A stretch of 63,339 bases of DNA from Prevotella sp. (GCA_017548605.1 JAFYZT010000052.1:1-63339); one strand, 5' to 3'. Positions 1 through 8,465 are shown, counted from the first letter of the stretch. Translations and numbers: made by a program. Notes: a model not told the origin generated them from the letters alone.

Positions 1-366
1 TATGGCATAGTGCTCTGTGCGGTTCGTGACGGTCAGCAGATGTGAAAAAACCATCTGTGCCACGCTCTCTGTACTATAGGCCGGCACATTGGTCACAACG
101 ATGCCTCGCTCATGAGCCGCTTCGATGTCAACAACATTGTAGCCCGTAGCCAATACTCCTATGTATTTAAGGTCGTGCAATTGGCTAATTGTTTCCTTGT
201 CTAAAACAACTTTATTTGTCAACACAATGTCTGCACCGGCTGCTCTATTTTCCGTTTCATTTGGGAATGTGCGGTCGTAAACCGTAACATCTCCTAACTT
301 TTCCAGCTCCTGCCACGACAGGTCGCCAGGATTCGCCGTATAACCGTCTAAAATAACAATCTTCAT
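1..366 (-). CDS. D-2-hydroxyacid dehydrogenase, N-terminal part (cut by window edge)
   Basis: Translating the minus strand from the ATG at 366 gives an open frame of 122 codons that runs off the left edge. It begins MKIVILDGYTANPGDLSW and contains IGVLATGYNVVDIEAA, the N-terminal substrate-binding part of the NAD-dependent 2-hydroxyacid dehydrogenase family (glycerate dehydrogenase/hydroxypyruvate reductase type). Family enzymes reduce 2-keto acids such as hydroxypyruvate in the cytoplasm. The NAD-binding Rossmann domain and the catalytic Arg-Glu-His set would lie outside the window, so the exact substrate cannot be judged. The acetyltransferase gene ends 10 bases upstream on the same strand, so the two are probably co-transcribed. 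Confidence 0.8.
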   Translation of the reverse strand, partial: MKIVILDGYTANPGDLSWQELEKLGDVTVYDRTFPNETENRAAGADIVLTNKVVLDKETISQLHDLKYIGVLATGYNVVDIEAAHERGIVVTNVPAYSTESVAQMVFSHLLTVTNRTEHYAI

Positions 367-376
367 AAGCCTATTG

Positions 377-838
377 TTATAAAATGACTTCCATGGTTGT
401 TTTTTGCACTTTCATTCCCATGTTCATGTAAAAAGACAATGCAGGGTCATTACCTTCCCAAACATTCAGGGTGATGTTATAACAACCCATTGACAGGGCG
501 TAATCACGGACGAACTCATATAATGCTTTTCCGATATGCTTGCCACGGGCCGATTCATCTACACATATATCATCAATATATAGTGTCTTGATATCTTGTA
601 GTAATAAATGATCTTTGACCTCAGTTATTTGGCAGAAAGCATAGCCTAATACGGTACCTTCAACATAGACAAATATGGGTCTCTTCTCATCATGAAGCAT
701 TGTGGCAAGCTCTTGCTCGTCGTATTTTGTCGTATGAGGTTTGAACAAGTCAGGGCGTTTCTCGTAATGCACCATGTTCACTTGGTGCAGTAACTCAATG
801 ATACGCTTAATGTCAGATTTGTCAGCTGTCCTAATCAT
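377..838 (-). CDS. GNAT family N-acetyltransferase
   Basis: A 153-residue protein with the GNAT fold: the acetyl-CoA binding loop is visible as VDESARGKHIGKALYEFV, followed by the late strand and helix LNVWEGNDPALSFYMNMGM. These enzymes move an acetyl group from acetyl-CoA to an amine; the substrate cannot be told from sequence. I chose the ATG at 838. The frame stays open further upstream, but only into the carbonic anhydrase gene and from a TTG. It lies 7 bases after the carbonic anhydrase gene and 10 before the hydroxyacid dehydrogenase gene, so these three are probably one transcript. Confidence 0.85.
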   Translation of the reverse strand: MIRTADKSDIKRIIELLHQVNMVHYEKRPDLFKPHTTKYDEQELATMLHDEKRPIFVYVEGTVLGYAFCQITEVKDHLLLQDIKTLYIDDICVDESARGKHIGKALYEFVRDYALSMGCYNITLNVWEGNDPALSFYMNMGMKVQKTTMEVIL

Positions 839-845
839 TGCATCA

Positions 846-1388
846 CTATTGTATTTCTTCCAATTCACCCGTCTTCGAATCAATAATGAAACCTCGAACC
901 ACAATGTCCTTCGGAACCAGGGGGTGAGTCTTGATGGTATCAACAGTCTTACGTACAGAAGTTGGCGTGTCCTTGAAACCCTCCAACCATGTATCGAGAT
1001 CGATGCCACATTTGCGGATGGTATCAAGCGTCTCTTCTGTTACGCCACGGGCAATCATTTCATGATGGAAATGGTCGTAACTCATGTGGCACGCTCCGCA
1101 ATGGGTGTGAGCCACTACCATGATCTCCTTAACTCCCAACTCGTAGATAGCCACAATCAGACTGCGCATGGCCGAGTCAAAAGCCGAGATGACCAGACCT
1201 CCGGCGTTCTTGATAATCTTGGCGTCCCCGTTTTTCAACCCCAGCGCTGCAGGGAGCAGCTCTGTCAGTCGGGTGTCCATACACGAGAGAACCGCCAGTT
1301 TCTTGTCGGGGTATTTGTCTGTGATGAACTTTTCGTAGTCTTTATGTTCTACGAATGTCTTGTTGTATTCGATAATCTGGTCAATCAT
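846..1388 (-). CDS. Beta-class carbonic anhydrase
   Basis: A 180-residue cytoplasmic enzyme that interconverts CO2 and bicarbonate. Zinc ligands are visible as C36 in CMDTR, H94 and C97 in HTHC, with the D38-R40 pair that gates the active site. Length and the KNGDAKIIKNAGG segment fit the short beta-class group. Bicarbonate is needed by CO2-fixing steps of succinate fermentation, which suits this organism, though that link is inference. Start at the ATG at 1388; a TACCTTTG -7 box is at 1413-1420. First gene of a likely three-gene transcript. Confidence 0.92.
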   Translation of the reverse strand: MIDQIIEYNKTFVEHKDYEKFITDKYPDKKLAVLSCMDTRLTELLPAALGLKNGDAKIIKNAGGLVISAFDSAMRSLIVAIYELGVKEIMVVAHTHCGACHMSYDHFHHEMIARGVTEETLDTIRKCGIDLDTWLEGFKDTPTSVRKTVDTIKTHPLVPKDIVVRGFIIDSKTGELEEIQ

Positions 1389-1412
1389 ACTAAATCTTAT
1401 TAATTCAATTCA

Positions 1413-1450
1413 CAAAGGTACTCATTTCTGTCAGAAATTTCGTATTTTTG
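1413..1450. promoter_or_regulatory. Divergent -7 boxes for carbonic anhydrase and ridA
   Basis: Minus strand: TACCTTTG read from 1420 to 1413, facing the carbonic anhydrase gene. Plus strand: TATTTTTG at 1443-1450, facing ridA. Both match the Bacteroidetes TAnnTTTG element; clear TTTG partners at the usual distance are not seen. Confidence 0.5.
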
Positions 1451-1507
1451 TCCTCAATATTAGGATAGTTTATGAAGAAAGGTAAGATTAATTAAACAAT
1501 AACAGGT

Positions 1508-1891
1508 ATGAAGAAAGAAATCAGTACAACTAAAGCACCATCTGCTATCGGGCCATATAGTCAGGCAATACAAGTAGGTAGTTTTGTCTATACATCTGGT
1601 CAGATTCCCATTGACCCGGCAACGGGTAATTTTATAGAGGGTGGCATTAAAGAACAAACACAACAGTCACTGCTTAATGTGAAGGCTATTCTCGAAAAAG
1701 TAGGCTTGACAATGGGTAATGTAGTGAAGACAACCGTATTCTTGGCAGATATGAAGGACTTTGCGGACATGAATTCAGTTTATGCAGAATTCTTTAAAGA
1801 GCCATATCCTGCCAGGTCTGCCGTTGCTGTAAAGACACTGCCGAAAGGAGCACTCGTCGAAATCGAAGTCGTAGCATATAATAATCTATAA
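1508..1891 (+). CDS. ridA: RidA family reactive enamine/imine deaminase
   Basis: A 127-residue protein of normal length for the family. RidA trimers hydrolyse reactive 2-aminoacrylate and related enamines, releasing ammonia and protecting PLP enzymes. Family marks seen: start KKEISTTKAPSAIGPYSQA, the SGQIP segment, R103 in YPARSAVAV (the key substrate-binding arginine of the family) and the C-terminal GALVEIEVVA with E118/E120. ATG at 1508. The Dabb gene follows after 11 bases and is probably co-transcribed. Confidence 0.93.
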   Translation: MKKEISTTKAPSAIGPYSQAIQVGSFVYTSGQIPIDPATGNFIEGGIKEQTQQSLLNVKAILEKVGLTMGNVVKTTVFLADMKDFADMNSVYAEFFKEPYPARSAVAVKTLPKGALVEIEVVAYNNL

Positions 1892-1902
1892 ATCTTTTAG
1901 AT

Positions 1903-2208
1903 ATGGTTAAACACATTATTCTCTGGACGCTGAATCCAGAACTCTCCGAAGAGGAGAAGAAGGCCGTCAAGGCAGGTATAAAGGCTGGATTGGAAAGCCT
2001 GGTAGGTAAAGTCCCCGGACTCATCGACGTCAAGGTACATATCGACGGGCGGTTGACATCTTCTAACGCTGATGTGATGCTTGACAGCACGCTGGAGAAC
2101 GAGGAAGCACTGAAAGGTTATGCTGTACACCCTGAACACGTGGCGGTGGCCAATGGGAAGGTCCGTCCTTACACCGTTCAACGCTCGTGCCTCGACTTTG
2201 AGATTTGA
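1903..2208 (+). CDS. Dabb (dimeric alpha-beta barrel) family protein
   Basis: A 101-residue protein beginning MVKHIILWTL, the usual start of the stress-responsive alpha/beta barrel (Dabb) family, with the central VPGLIDVKVH and the closing segment HPEHVAVANGKVRPYT. Dabb proteins form small homodimeric barrels; some bind or convert small hydrophobic compounds, but no function is fixed for the bacterial members. It sits 11 bases behind ridA, and a strong hairpin follows it. Confidence 0.85.
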   Translation: MVKHIILWTLNPELSEEEKKAVKAGIKAGLESLVGKVPGLIDVKVHIDGRLTSSNADVMLDSTLENEEALKGYAVHPEHVAVANGKVRPYTVQRSCLDFEI

Positions 2209-2226
2209 AATGATTATGGTTACAAC

Positions 2227-2260
2227 AAGAGGGTGTGTCAAATTCATGACACACCCTCTT
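2227..2260. terminator. Bidirectional hairpin terminator
   Basis: Perfect 14-base arms AAGAGGGTGTGTCA / TGACACACCCTCTT with a 6-base loop, followed by a T-rich stretch. It lies between the convergent Dabb gene and the GGGtGRT gene and can serve both. Confidence 0.85.
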
Positions 2261-2282
2261 ATTGTTTATGTTAGAAAGATAT

Positions 2283-3299
2283 TTACTTCTTGTTCAAGGC
2301 AAGGTCGATAGCTACGGCGATAGCAACAGTAGCACCCACCATTGGGTTGTTACCAATGCCGAGGAAGCCCATCATCTCTACGTGAGCAGGAACAGAAGAA
2401 GAACCTGCGAACTGAGCATCAGAGTGCATACGACCCATGGTATCGGTCATACCATAAGAAGCAGGACCAGCAGCCATATTATCGGGATGCAGGGTACGAC
2501 CCGTACCACCACCGGATGCTACTGAGAAGTAAGGCTTACCGGCCAATGTGCGCTCCTTTTTATAGGTACCTGCCACTGGATGCTGGAAACGGGTGGGGTT
2601 GGTAGAGTTACCTGTGATGCTAACATCGACATTTTCATGCCACAGGATGGCAACACCCTCACGAACGTCGTCAGCACCGTAGCACTTCACTTTCAGACGG
2701 CTGGGGTTCTTGCCATAGGGGATTTCCTTGACAATCTTCAGCTCTGAGGTGAAATAGTCGAACTGAGTCTGTACATAGGTAAAACCGTTGATGCGGCTGA
2801 TAATCTGAGCAGCGTCCTTGCCAAGACCATTCAGGATGACACGAAGCGGCTTCTGGCGAACCTTGTTGGCCATTTCGGCAATCTTGATGGCACCCTCGGC
2901 AGCAGCAAAGCTTTCGTGACCGGCCAGGAAGGCGAAGCACTCTGTCTCCTCGCGGAGCAGACGAGCGGCCAGGTTTCCATGACCAACACCTACCTTACGG
3001 TCGTCGGCCACTGAACCGGGAATACAGAAACTCTGCAGGCCGATACCAATGGCCTCAGCAGCGTCGGCTGCAGTCTTAACACCCTTCTTGATGGCGATGG
3101 CTGCACCGCAAACATATGCCCACTTGGCATTCTCAAAGCAGATACGCTGAGTGTCTTCACAAATCTGGTAAGGATCAACGCCTGCCTTTTCACAAATCTC
3201 ATTGGCTTCTTCAATACTATTGATGCCATTCTCTTTCAGAGCAGCAAGAACCTGGTTGATACGGCGCTCTTGACTCTCAAACTGTACTTTTCTAATCAT
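2283..3299 (-). CDS. GGGtGRT family protein of unknown function
   Basis: A 338-residue protein carrying the motif that names its family, GGGTGRT, at about residues 263-269. No established function is known to me. Other visible marks are a glycine-rich end (GFLGIGNNPMVGATVAIAVAIDLAL) and several cysteines in the first third (EICEKAG, QICEDTQRICF, YVCGAA), but no standard metal-binding set. I start at the ATG at 3299, not at the earlier in-frame start overlapping the previous gene, because AGGAGG lies 8-13 bases before it, unusual in Bacteroidetes. The NifU-like gene ends 13 bases upstream; the two are probably one operon. Confidence 0.8.
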   Translation of the reverse strand: MIRKVQFESQERRINQVLAALKENGINSIEEANEICEKAGVDPYQICEDTQRICFENAKWAYVCGAAIAIKKGVKTAADAAEAIGIGLQSFCIPGSVADDRKVGVGHGNLAARLLREETECFAFLAGHESFAAAEGAIKIAEMANKVRQKPLRVILNGLGKDAAQIISRINGFTYVQTQFDYFTSELKIVKEIPYGKNPSRLKVKCYGADDVREGVAILWHENVDVSITGNSTNPTRFQHPVAGTYKKERTLAGKPYFSVASGGGTGRTLHPDNMAAGPASYGMTDTMGRMHSDAQFAGSSSVPAHVEMMGFLGIGNNPMVGATVAIAVAIDLALNKK

Positions 3300-3312
3300 C
3301 GTCGTGTCCTCC

Positions 3313-4014
3313 TTATTCTTTACGTGGGTCAATAGCTTTTACTGCTCCCTGCTCCTCAGTCGTACGACCATAAGAACCGGTGAACTTCTTAATAGCCTCA
3401 TTGGCATCCATGCCAGCCTTGATGGCTTCCATCATCTTGCCCAGATGTACATACTCATATCCGCAAACCTCGTTGTTTTCGTCGAGGAACTGCTTGGTGA
3501 TGTATCCTTCAGTGAGTTCCAGATAACGGGTACCCTTGGCCATGGTGCCATAAAGCGTACCAGTCTGTGAGCGCAAACCCTTACCGAGATCCTCCAAACC
3601 GGCACCGATGGGCAGGCCGCCCTCAGAGAATGCGCTCTGGGTGCGTCCGTATACAATCTGAAGGAACAACTCACGCATAGCTGTGTTGATGGCATCGCAA
3701 ACGAGGTCAGTGTTCAGAGCCTCCAAGAGTGTCTTGCCAGGCAGAATCTCGCTGGCCATAGCTGCAGAATGAGTCATACCGGTGCAACCGATAGTCTCTA
3801 CAAGAGCCTCCTGGATGATACCATCCTTCACGTTCAGACTCAGTTTGCAGGCTCCCTGCTGAGGAGCACACCAACCAATACCATGGGTGTAGCCCGAAAT
3901 GTCTTTAATCTCCTTTGCCTGAATCCACTTGCCCTCTTCAGGGATGGGTGCAGGTCCATGATAAGCGCCCTTGCAGACGCTACACATGTTCTTGACTTCT
4001 GTTGAATAAATCAT
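3313..4014 (-). CDS. NifU/IscU-like scaffold protein, partner of GGGtGRT
   Basis: A 233-residue protein whose middle resembles the IscU/NifU N-terminal scaffold fold: ACKLSLNVKDGIIQEALVETIGCTGMTHSAAMASEIL resembles the strand-helix run of that family, shown here only for comparison in parts: IGCTG, SAAMASEIL. Further cysteines are in MCSVCKGAYHG near residues 10-17 and in GIGWCAPQ. Scaffold proteins assemble Fe-S clusters, but the usual three-cysteine pattern of IscU is not fully kept, so cluster transfer is inference. It comes first in a two-gene operon with the GGGtGRT gene. A promoter is at 4067-4098. Confidence 0.7.
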   Translation of the reverse strand: MIYSTEVKNMCSVCKGAYHGPAPIPEEGKWIQAKEIKDISGYTHGIGWCAPQQGACKLSLNVKDGIIQEALVETIGCTGMTHSAAMASEILPGKTLLEALNTDLVCDAINTAMRELFLQIVYGRTQSAFSEGGLPIGAGLEDLGKGLRSQTGTLYGTMAKGTRYLELTEGYITKQFLDENNEVCGYEYVHLGKMMEAIKAGMDANEAIKKFTGSYGRTTEEQGAVKAIDPRKE

Positions 4015-4066
4015 TGAAAATAAAAACTATTAAATATTAATGAATATTTTTCCTTCTTTTGGCCTA

Positions 4067-4098
4067 CAAAATTACTCGTTTTTCATGAACCATCCAAG
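4067..4098 (-). promoter_or_regulatory. Promoter of the NifU-like/GGGtGRT operon
   Basis: Read on the minus strand: CTTG (4098-4095), 20 bases, then TAATTTTG (4074-4067). This is one base off the TTTG-N19..21-TAnnTTTG form. Confidence 0.55.
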
Positions 4099-4171
4099 CC
4101 TTTTTCACTCCATTTAGATATTATTAACATCAAAAACCAGCCATTAGAAAAAGTACTTCTATATTATTTCG

Positions 4172-4179
4172 TATTTTTG
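4172..4179 (+). promoter_or_regulatory. -7 box before the C_GCAxxG_C_C gene
   Basis: TATTTTTG, matching TAnnTTTG, 18 bases before the ATG at 4198. No clear upstream TTTG at the right distance. Confidence 0.5.
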
Positions 4180-4197
4180 CAACTCTAAATAGCAATT

Positions 4198-4689
4198 ATG
4201 ACAGATTTTGAGTTGGAAAAGCGGGTTCAGCGTGCCGTAGATAACTTCATGGAGGGCTATGGTTGTTGCCAGAGTGTTGTAGCTGCATTTGCCGATATCT
4301 ATGGTCTTGACGACACCTTGGCCAAGAAGGTGGCAGCCGGCTTTGGTGGGGGTATAGGAAGGATGCGCATGATGTGTGGTGCCGTCTCAGGCATAGTGAT
4401 GCTCGTTGGTCTTGACTGTGGACAGACCGACGGTAGTGATCGCGAAGGTAAGTCGGCCTGTTACAAAGTTGTGCAAGAATTGTTGGGTCGCTCTAAAGAA
4501 GAGAACGGCAGCCTGATTTGTGCGGAGATTCTTGGACTAAAAGGCTACGAGAAGGCAGCTTGCAGTTATCAGGCCTCAGCGCGAACGGCTGCATACTACA
4601 AGCGTCGTCCTTGTGCAGCAAAGGTAGAGAGTGCCGCCCGTATCTTTGCCGATTATCTAAGGAACAAAGTACAAGAAAAACAACCGTAA
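4198..4689 (+). CDS. C_GCAxxG_C_C family protein
   Basis: A 163-residue soluble protein of the C_GCAxxG_C_C family, a redox- or metal-related family often annotated as a possible oxidoreductase. The pattern is seen as CCQSV near residue 23, then FGGGIGRMRMMCGAVSGIVM, GLDCG, and later ICAEILG and PCAAKV. The family name describes these spaced cysteines; reaction and partner are not established. It starts at the ATG at 4198 behind a -7 box. The next gene follows after 31 bases on the same strand. Confidence 0.82.
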   Translation: MTDFELEKRVQRAVDNFMEGYGCCQSVVAAFADIYGLDDTLAKKVAAGFGGGIGRMRMMCGAVSGIVMLVGLDCGQTDGSDREGKSACYKVVQELLGRSKEENGSLICAEILGLKGYEKAACSYQASARTAAYYKRRPCAAKVESAARIFADYLRNKVQEKQP

Positions 4690-4720
4690 ATCAAAGAATA
4701 ACAAAGTAATTTCAGGACGT

Positions 4721-5572
4721 ATGAGGAGAATATCATTGCTCTTTATGTCTATTGTGCCGATGTTTTTGTCGGCACAGACTAAATACTACCTTCCTACGGA
4801 TAATGCATCAACAGAAGAGGGTGCTCGTGCAGCCATTGAGGTTTACCTGCCTCAAAAGGAAAAGGCAAATGGATGTGCGGTTGTTCTTTGTCCAGGTGGC
4901 GCTATGAGGTGGCTGTCATGGGAGAGCGATGTGGTGAAGATGGCTTCGTTCTTGAATGAACAGGGGATAGCAGCCATAGGATTGCGTTATCACCTGAATA
5001 AAGCTCCCATGCCGCAAGGCATGAAGATGCCCCCCATGGTTGATGTAACGCACCCGGAACATTTTCCGCAAGCTGATGCCAACCCGATGCACGACGCTAC
5101 GGGTGATTCTATTTTGCAATTGGCAGCAAGGGATGCCAAGGCGGCAATACGTATGGTTAGGGAACATGCGGATGATTGGCATATAGCAAAGGATAGAATA
5201 GGTTTCTTGGGGTTCTCAGCGGGTGGAGGTGTTGCCATAGCGGCAACCATATCTACTACGGATGTTGTTGAACGGCCTGATTTTCTCTGTACCAACTTCG
5301 GACCTTCACTGATGCCTGTCAACGTACCTGCTGATGCGCCGCCATTGCTCATCATGTCACGTGCCGACCATCCCAATGTGGCGGCGGGACTTGTAGCTCT
5401 GTTCATGGAATGGAAAAAGGGTGGGGCAAATGCGGAAATGCATATCTATGGCGATGGTAAGGGCCCTTATGAGCTGATGCCGCAAACAGGAGAGACAACA
5501 ACTGAGACATGGAGTTCCATGTTGATACAATGGTTACAATCTAAAGGATTTTTAGGCAATTCTCGGCCTTAG
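4721..5572 (+). CDS. Secreted alpha/beta hydrolase (esterase-like), catalytic His apparently lost
   Basis: A 283-residue protein with a signal peptide ending near FLSAQ, so exported. The alpha/beta hydrolase fold is seen as VVLCPGGAMRWLSW (oxyanion loop) and GFLGFSAGGGVA with nucleophile S166. The segment that normally holds the acid Asp is there (LLIMSRADHPN), but where relatives have GGHGF the protein reads GDGKGPYELMP, with no histidine. It may therefore be inactive, use another base, or do another job. Relatives are acetyl- or feruloyl-esterases acting on plant polysaccharides. The stop overlaps the convergent gene by 4 bases. Confidence 0.75.
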   Translation: MRRISLLFMSIVPMFLSAQTKYYLPTDNASTEEGARAAIEVYLPQKEKANGCAVVLCPGGAMRWLSWESDVVKMASFLNEQGIAAIGLRYHLNKAPMPQGMKMPPMVDVTHPEHFPQADANPMHDATGDSILQLAARDAKAAIRMVREHADDWHIAKDRIGFLGFSAGGGVAIAATISTTDVVERPDFLCTNFGPSLMPVNVPADAPPLLIMSRADHPNVAAGLVALFMEWKKGGANAEMHIYGDGKGPYELMPQTGETTTETWSSMLIQWLQSKGFLGNSRP

Positions 5573-6012
5573 GGCTTCCATACGAATAATCCTTCTGAGG
5601 TAGCAAGGGCGCGAACCAATTCCAATAACTCTTCATTCGAGTTGTACAAAGCCATATAATGTTCGTTGCCATCTATGGCTATCATGGCACTTGCCGACTT
5701 CAACAATACATAAAGTGGTTTTCTTTCCGCTAACCATTGTACAAGGGTCTCTGGTGGTGGGTTGTCAGTCCATTCACCAGAAGAATGGAACACGGAAATG
5801 TTCTCATAACAATTCAGTTTGAGGAGGGTATTGCCGAAACGTCGGCAGAGCGCGTCTATCTGTGGCTCTTTCCGATAATAGTTTTCAATCTTGAAATATT
5901 GACCGTTACTGTCAGCGGGTACCTGCTTGGGCAATATGTCTATCACCCAATAAGGAGTCTCCAATAAAATGTCTATGATATTGTCCTTTTCCATCCTGTG
6001 TTTTTTACTCAT
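5569..6012 (-). CDS. Hypothetical protein, 147 residues
   Basis: Not recognised. A soluble acidic protein without signal peptide or membrane segment: DNIIDILLETPYWVIDILP at the start, FGNTLLKLNCYENISVF in the middle, and NEELLELVRALATSEGLFVWKP at the end. I prefer the ATG at 6012 with the purine-rich GAGGAA just before it; an upstream non-ATG extension and an internal ATG at 5994 are possible. It converges on the esterase-like gene with a 4-base overlap of the two stops. Confidence 0.65.
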   Translation of the reverse strand: MSKKHRMEKDNIIDILLETPYWVIDILPKQVPADSNGQYFKIENYYRKEPQIDALCRRFGNTLLKLNCYENISVFHSSGEWTDNPPPETLVQWLAERKPLYVLLKSASAMIAIDGNEHYMALYNSNEELLELVRALATSEGLFVWKP

Positions 6013-6135
6013 TTCCTCTTTCTTTCCCCATTGCAAAAATAACGTATTTTCCTGAATTCTCTTTCATTAATGACGATTATTTATTATTTTGGAGAAAAGA
6101 AGGATGTTATACTTGCTCGTTTGAAATAGTTATTG

Positions 6136-6143
6136 TACCTTTG
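6136..6143 (+). promoter_or_regulatory. -7 box before the flavodoxin gene
   Basis: TACCTTTG, an exact TAnnTTTG match, 25 bases before the ATG at 6169. Confidence 0.6.
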
Positions 6144-6168
6144 CGGAAAACATCAAAATTACTAACTT

Positions 6169-6975
6169 ATGAAAAAACTATTATTGGCAATGACACTTAT
6201 TGCATCTATCGCAACAGGCTGCGCACAGAAATCAAAAACACTGGTGCTCTACTATTCGGAAACGGGAACCACAAAGGCCGTGGCCGAAGAACTGCAAAAA
6301 CAACTTGGGGCTGACATCGAAGCTATAGAAGCTGTCGAACCCTACTCTGGCGATTTCCAACAAACCATGCAACGTGGACAAAAGGAGATGCAAAGTGGAC
6401 AAACACCGGAAATAAAACCGCTCAAGTCCAAAATCGCTGATTACGACACCATCTTCCTCGGCTATCCTATTTGGTTCGGTACCTATGCCATGCCTATCGC
6501 CACACTCGTCAAAAACAATGATTTCGAAGGAAAGACCATCATACCATTCTGTACATTCGGTAGTGGTGGACTGAATACATCAACCGATGCCCTCAAGAAA
6601 GCACTGCCCAAGGCAAAGATACAAGAGGGATATGGTGTACGTACGGCAAGAGTGGCTGCTGCGACTAAGGAACTCGACAGATACCTCAAAGAAAACGGAT
6701 ACAAAGAAGGAACGGTAGAGAAACTGCCTGATTACTCAGAACAGCAACCCGTCACCGACGAGGAGAAAGCACTCTTTGATGCGGCATGTTCAGACTACCA
6801 ATTCCCACTGGGTACGCCCTCCACTGTAGGAAAACGACAGACTCCTGATGGCGCCGACTATAAGTTCACGGTCAAAAGCAGGGGGTTCGATGGCAATGAG
6901 GCCACCTCAACCATCTACGTCACCGTAGGTAAAGAACAAGGAGCAAAACCGGAATTTACACAGGTGGTACGCTAA
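6169..6975 (+). CDS. Flavodoxin-like lipoprotein
   Basis: A 268-residue protein with a lipoprotein signal: MKKLLLAMTLIASIATGC, with C18 as the likely lipidated residue, so it is anchored outside the cytoplasmic membrane. The flavodoxin domain follows at once: LVLYYSETGTTKAVAEEL (FMN phosphate loop, residues 26-43), FLGYPIWFGTYAMP, and PFCTFGSGGLNTS. The last 60 residues form a different tail (GKRQTPDGADYKFTVKSRGF). Similar exported flavodoxins are common in Bacteroidales; the electron donor and acceptor are unknown. Confidence 0.85.
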   Translation: MKKLLLAMTLIASIATGCAQKSKTLVLYYSETGTTKAVAEELQKQLGADIEAIEAVEPYSGDFQQTMQRGQKEMQSGQTPEIKPLKSKIADYDTIFLGYPIWFGTYAMPIATLVKNNDFEGKTIIPFCTFGSGGLNTSTDALKKALPKAKIQEGYGVRTARVAAATKELDRYLKENGYKEGTVEKLPDYSEQQPVTDEEKALFDAACSDYQFPLGTPSTVGKRQTPDGADYKFTVKSRGFDGNEATSTIYVTVGKEQGAKPEFTQVVR

Positions 6976-6997
6976 ATCCATCACTTTTATTCATCAA

Positions 6998-7032
6998 GCA
7001 ATGGCGTTGCTATATATAGGCAACGCCATTGC
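6998..7032. terminator. Hairpin after the flavodoxin gene
   Basis: Perfect 13-base arms GCAATGGCGTTGC / GCAACGCCATTGC around a 9-base loop. No T-run follows, so it may be an RNA-stabilising hairpin and not a full intrinsic terminator. Further down (7110-7145) are repeats of TAATCTTT before the phosphatase gene. Confidence 0.6.
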
Positions 7033-7154
7033 TGATATGAATACGATTCCTCATCATTCTCCTTTAATCACCCATCAATACCAGTAGATAATCTTAATAA
7101 TCCATTAATCTCATAACCTGATAATCTTTTAATCTTTTAATTTTTCATTCCTCC

Positions 7155-8465
7155 ATGAAAATACTAAGAACACTGTCCTTCCTTATACTCGCTATGGCAT
7201 CTGTGGCCGTTCAGGCACAGACATCTAGGGCGGAACTGCTGGCTCATCCGGAACTGGCAAGCTCCAACTATTGTAATTACCCCAATCCCTCTGGGCTTGT
7301 CACTCCAACGCCAGCTGGATACGAACCATTCTATATCACTCATTATGGCCGTCACGGGTCACGTTACATGACCGATGATGACGTGTACAAAAACCTTTTT
7401 AATAAACTCGATTCGGCACATATCATGGGATTGCTTACACCGACAGGTGAAGAGACCCTGCGGAAGATGAGAATTGTCAACGATGATGCCAAAAAACGCT
7501 ATGGTGACCTGACACAGCTGGGAGCACGACAGCATCGGGCCATTGCCCATCGTATGGTGACGAACTTTCCTTCGCTGATGACGAAACCGCTGAAGGTTAA
7601 GGCCAACTCATCGACAGTGAGACGATGTATGCTCAGCATGGCGAATTGCTGCTTGGAACTATTGACGATGAACCCACAACTCGACATTGAGATGAATGCG
7701 AGCGAGCACGATATGTATTACCTCACTCCCAATGACAGCATCGACATTCCCAAGTCGAAGAGAGATGGTGAACTGTACGACATACTGTCAGATTTCAAAC
7801 ACAAGATGCTCAACGGGAAGCGTTTGATGACGCTTCTTTTCAACGACACGGCCAAGGCGAAAAAACTGGTCGACCCGCATATACTGGCTGATAACTTGTG
7901 GGAGGTCAATGCAGACTTGCTTTGCCTGCCGGAACTGCAATTATCGTTCAATGACGTGCTGACAGACGATGAGATTATAGATGGATTCAGGGCATACAAC
8001 GCCAGCTGGTGCCTATGGGAAGGACTCATGCCGGGAGCACAACCCAATTACTATGCCATATACCCATTGTTGAGAAATTTCATTGACGAGGCACGACAAA
8101 TGGTGAATTCAGGCGACGAGGGGGTACGCCTGCGTTTCGGACACGACAGTGTGTTGTTGCCTTTCGCATACATCATGGGAGTGAAAGAAGCTATTCATGC
8201 TACCGATGACATGGAGAACCTGCATAATTCTTTCGCATTGTATCGATTAATTCCCATGGCGGGGAATGTGCAATGGGTATTCTTCAGAAAACAGGGCAGT
8301 AACGATGTGCTCGTTAAATTCCTCATGAACGAAAACGAAACATCGATACCTATTCAAACGGATAGTTATCCTTATTATCACTGGACGGACGTGGAACGTT
8401 ATTACCGCGAAATGCTGGAAAATGCCAATATAACCTATAAATCCAATGACAATGAAAAACAATAG
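7155..8465 (+). CDS. Secreted histidine-type acid phosphatase, copy 1
   Basis: A 436-residue exported protein (signal peptide ending VAVQAQ). It belongs to clade 2 of the histidine phosphatases, the phytase / multiple inositol polyphosphate phosphatase type. The nucleophile motif is HYGRHGSR with R66-H67-G68-R70; the distal HD pair is H330-D331 in RFGHDSVLLPF. The enzyme forms a phospho-histidine and frees phosphate from organic esters in the periplasm or outside; inositol phosphates from plants are a likely but unproven substrate. A related gene follows directly, its start inside the end of this one. Confidence 0.88.
   Translation: MKILRTLSFLILAMASVAVQAQTSRAELLAHPELASSNYCNYPNPSGLVTPTPAGYEPFYITHYGRHGSRYMTDDDVYKNLFNKLDSAHIMGLLTPTGEETLRKMRIVNDDAKKRYGDLTQLGARQHRAIAHRMVTNFPSLMTKPLKVKANSSTVRRCMLSMANCCLELLTMNPQLDIEMNASEHDMYYLTPNDSIDIPKSKRDGELYDILSDFKHKMLNGKRLMTLLFNDTAKAKKLVDPHILADNLWEVNADLLCLPELQLSFNDVLTDDEIIDGFRAYNASWCLWEGLMPGAQPNYYAIYPLLRNFIDEARQMVNSGDEGVRLRFGHDSVLLPFAYIMGVKEAIHATDDMENLHNSFALYRLIPMAGNVQWVFFRKQGSNDVLVKFLMNENETSIPIQTDSYPYYHWTDVERYYREMLENANITYKSNDNEKQ

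Noticed and set aside
774-1403. Plus-strand frame of 209 codons
   Set aside because: Antisense to the carbonic anhydrase and acetyltransferase genes, both recognised.
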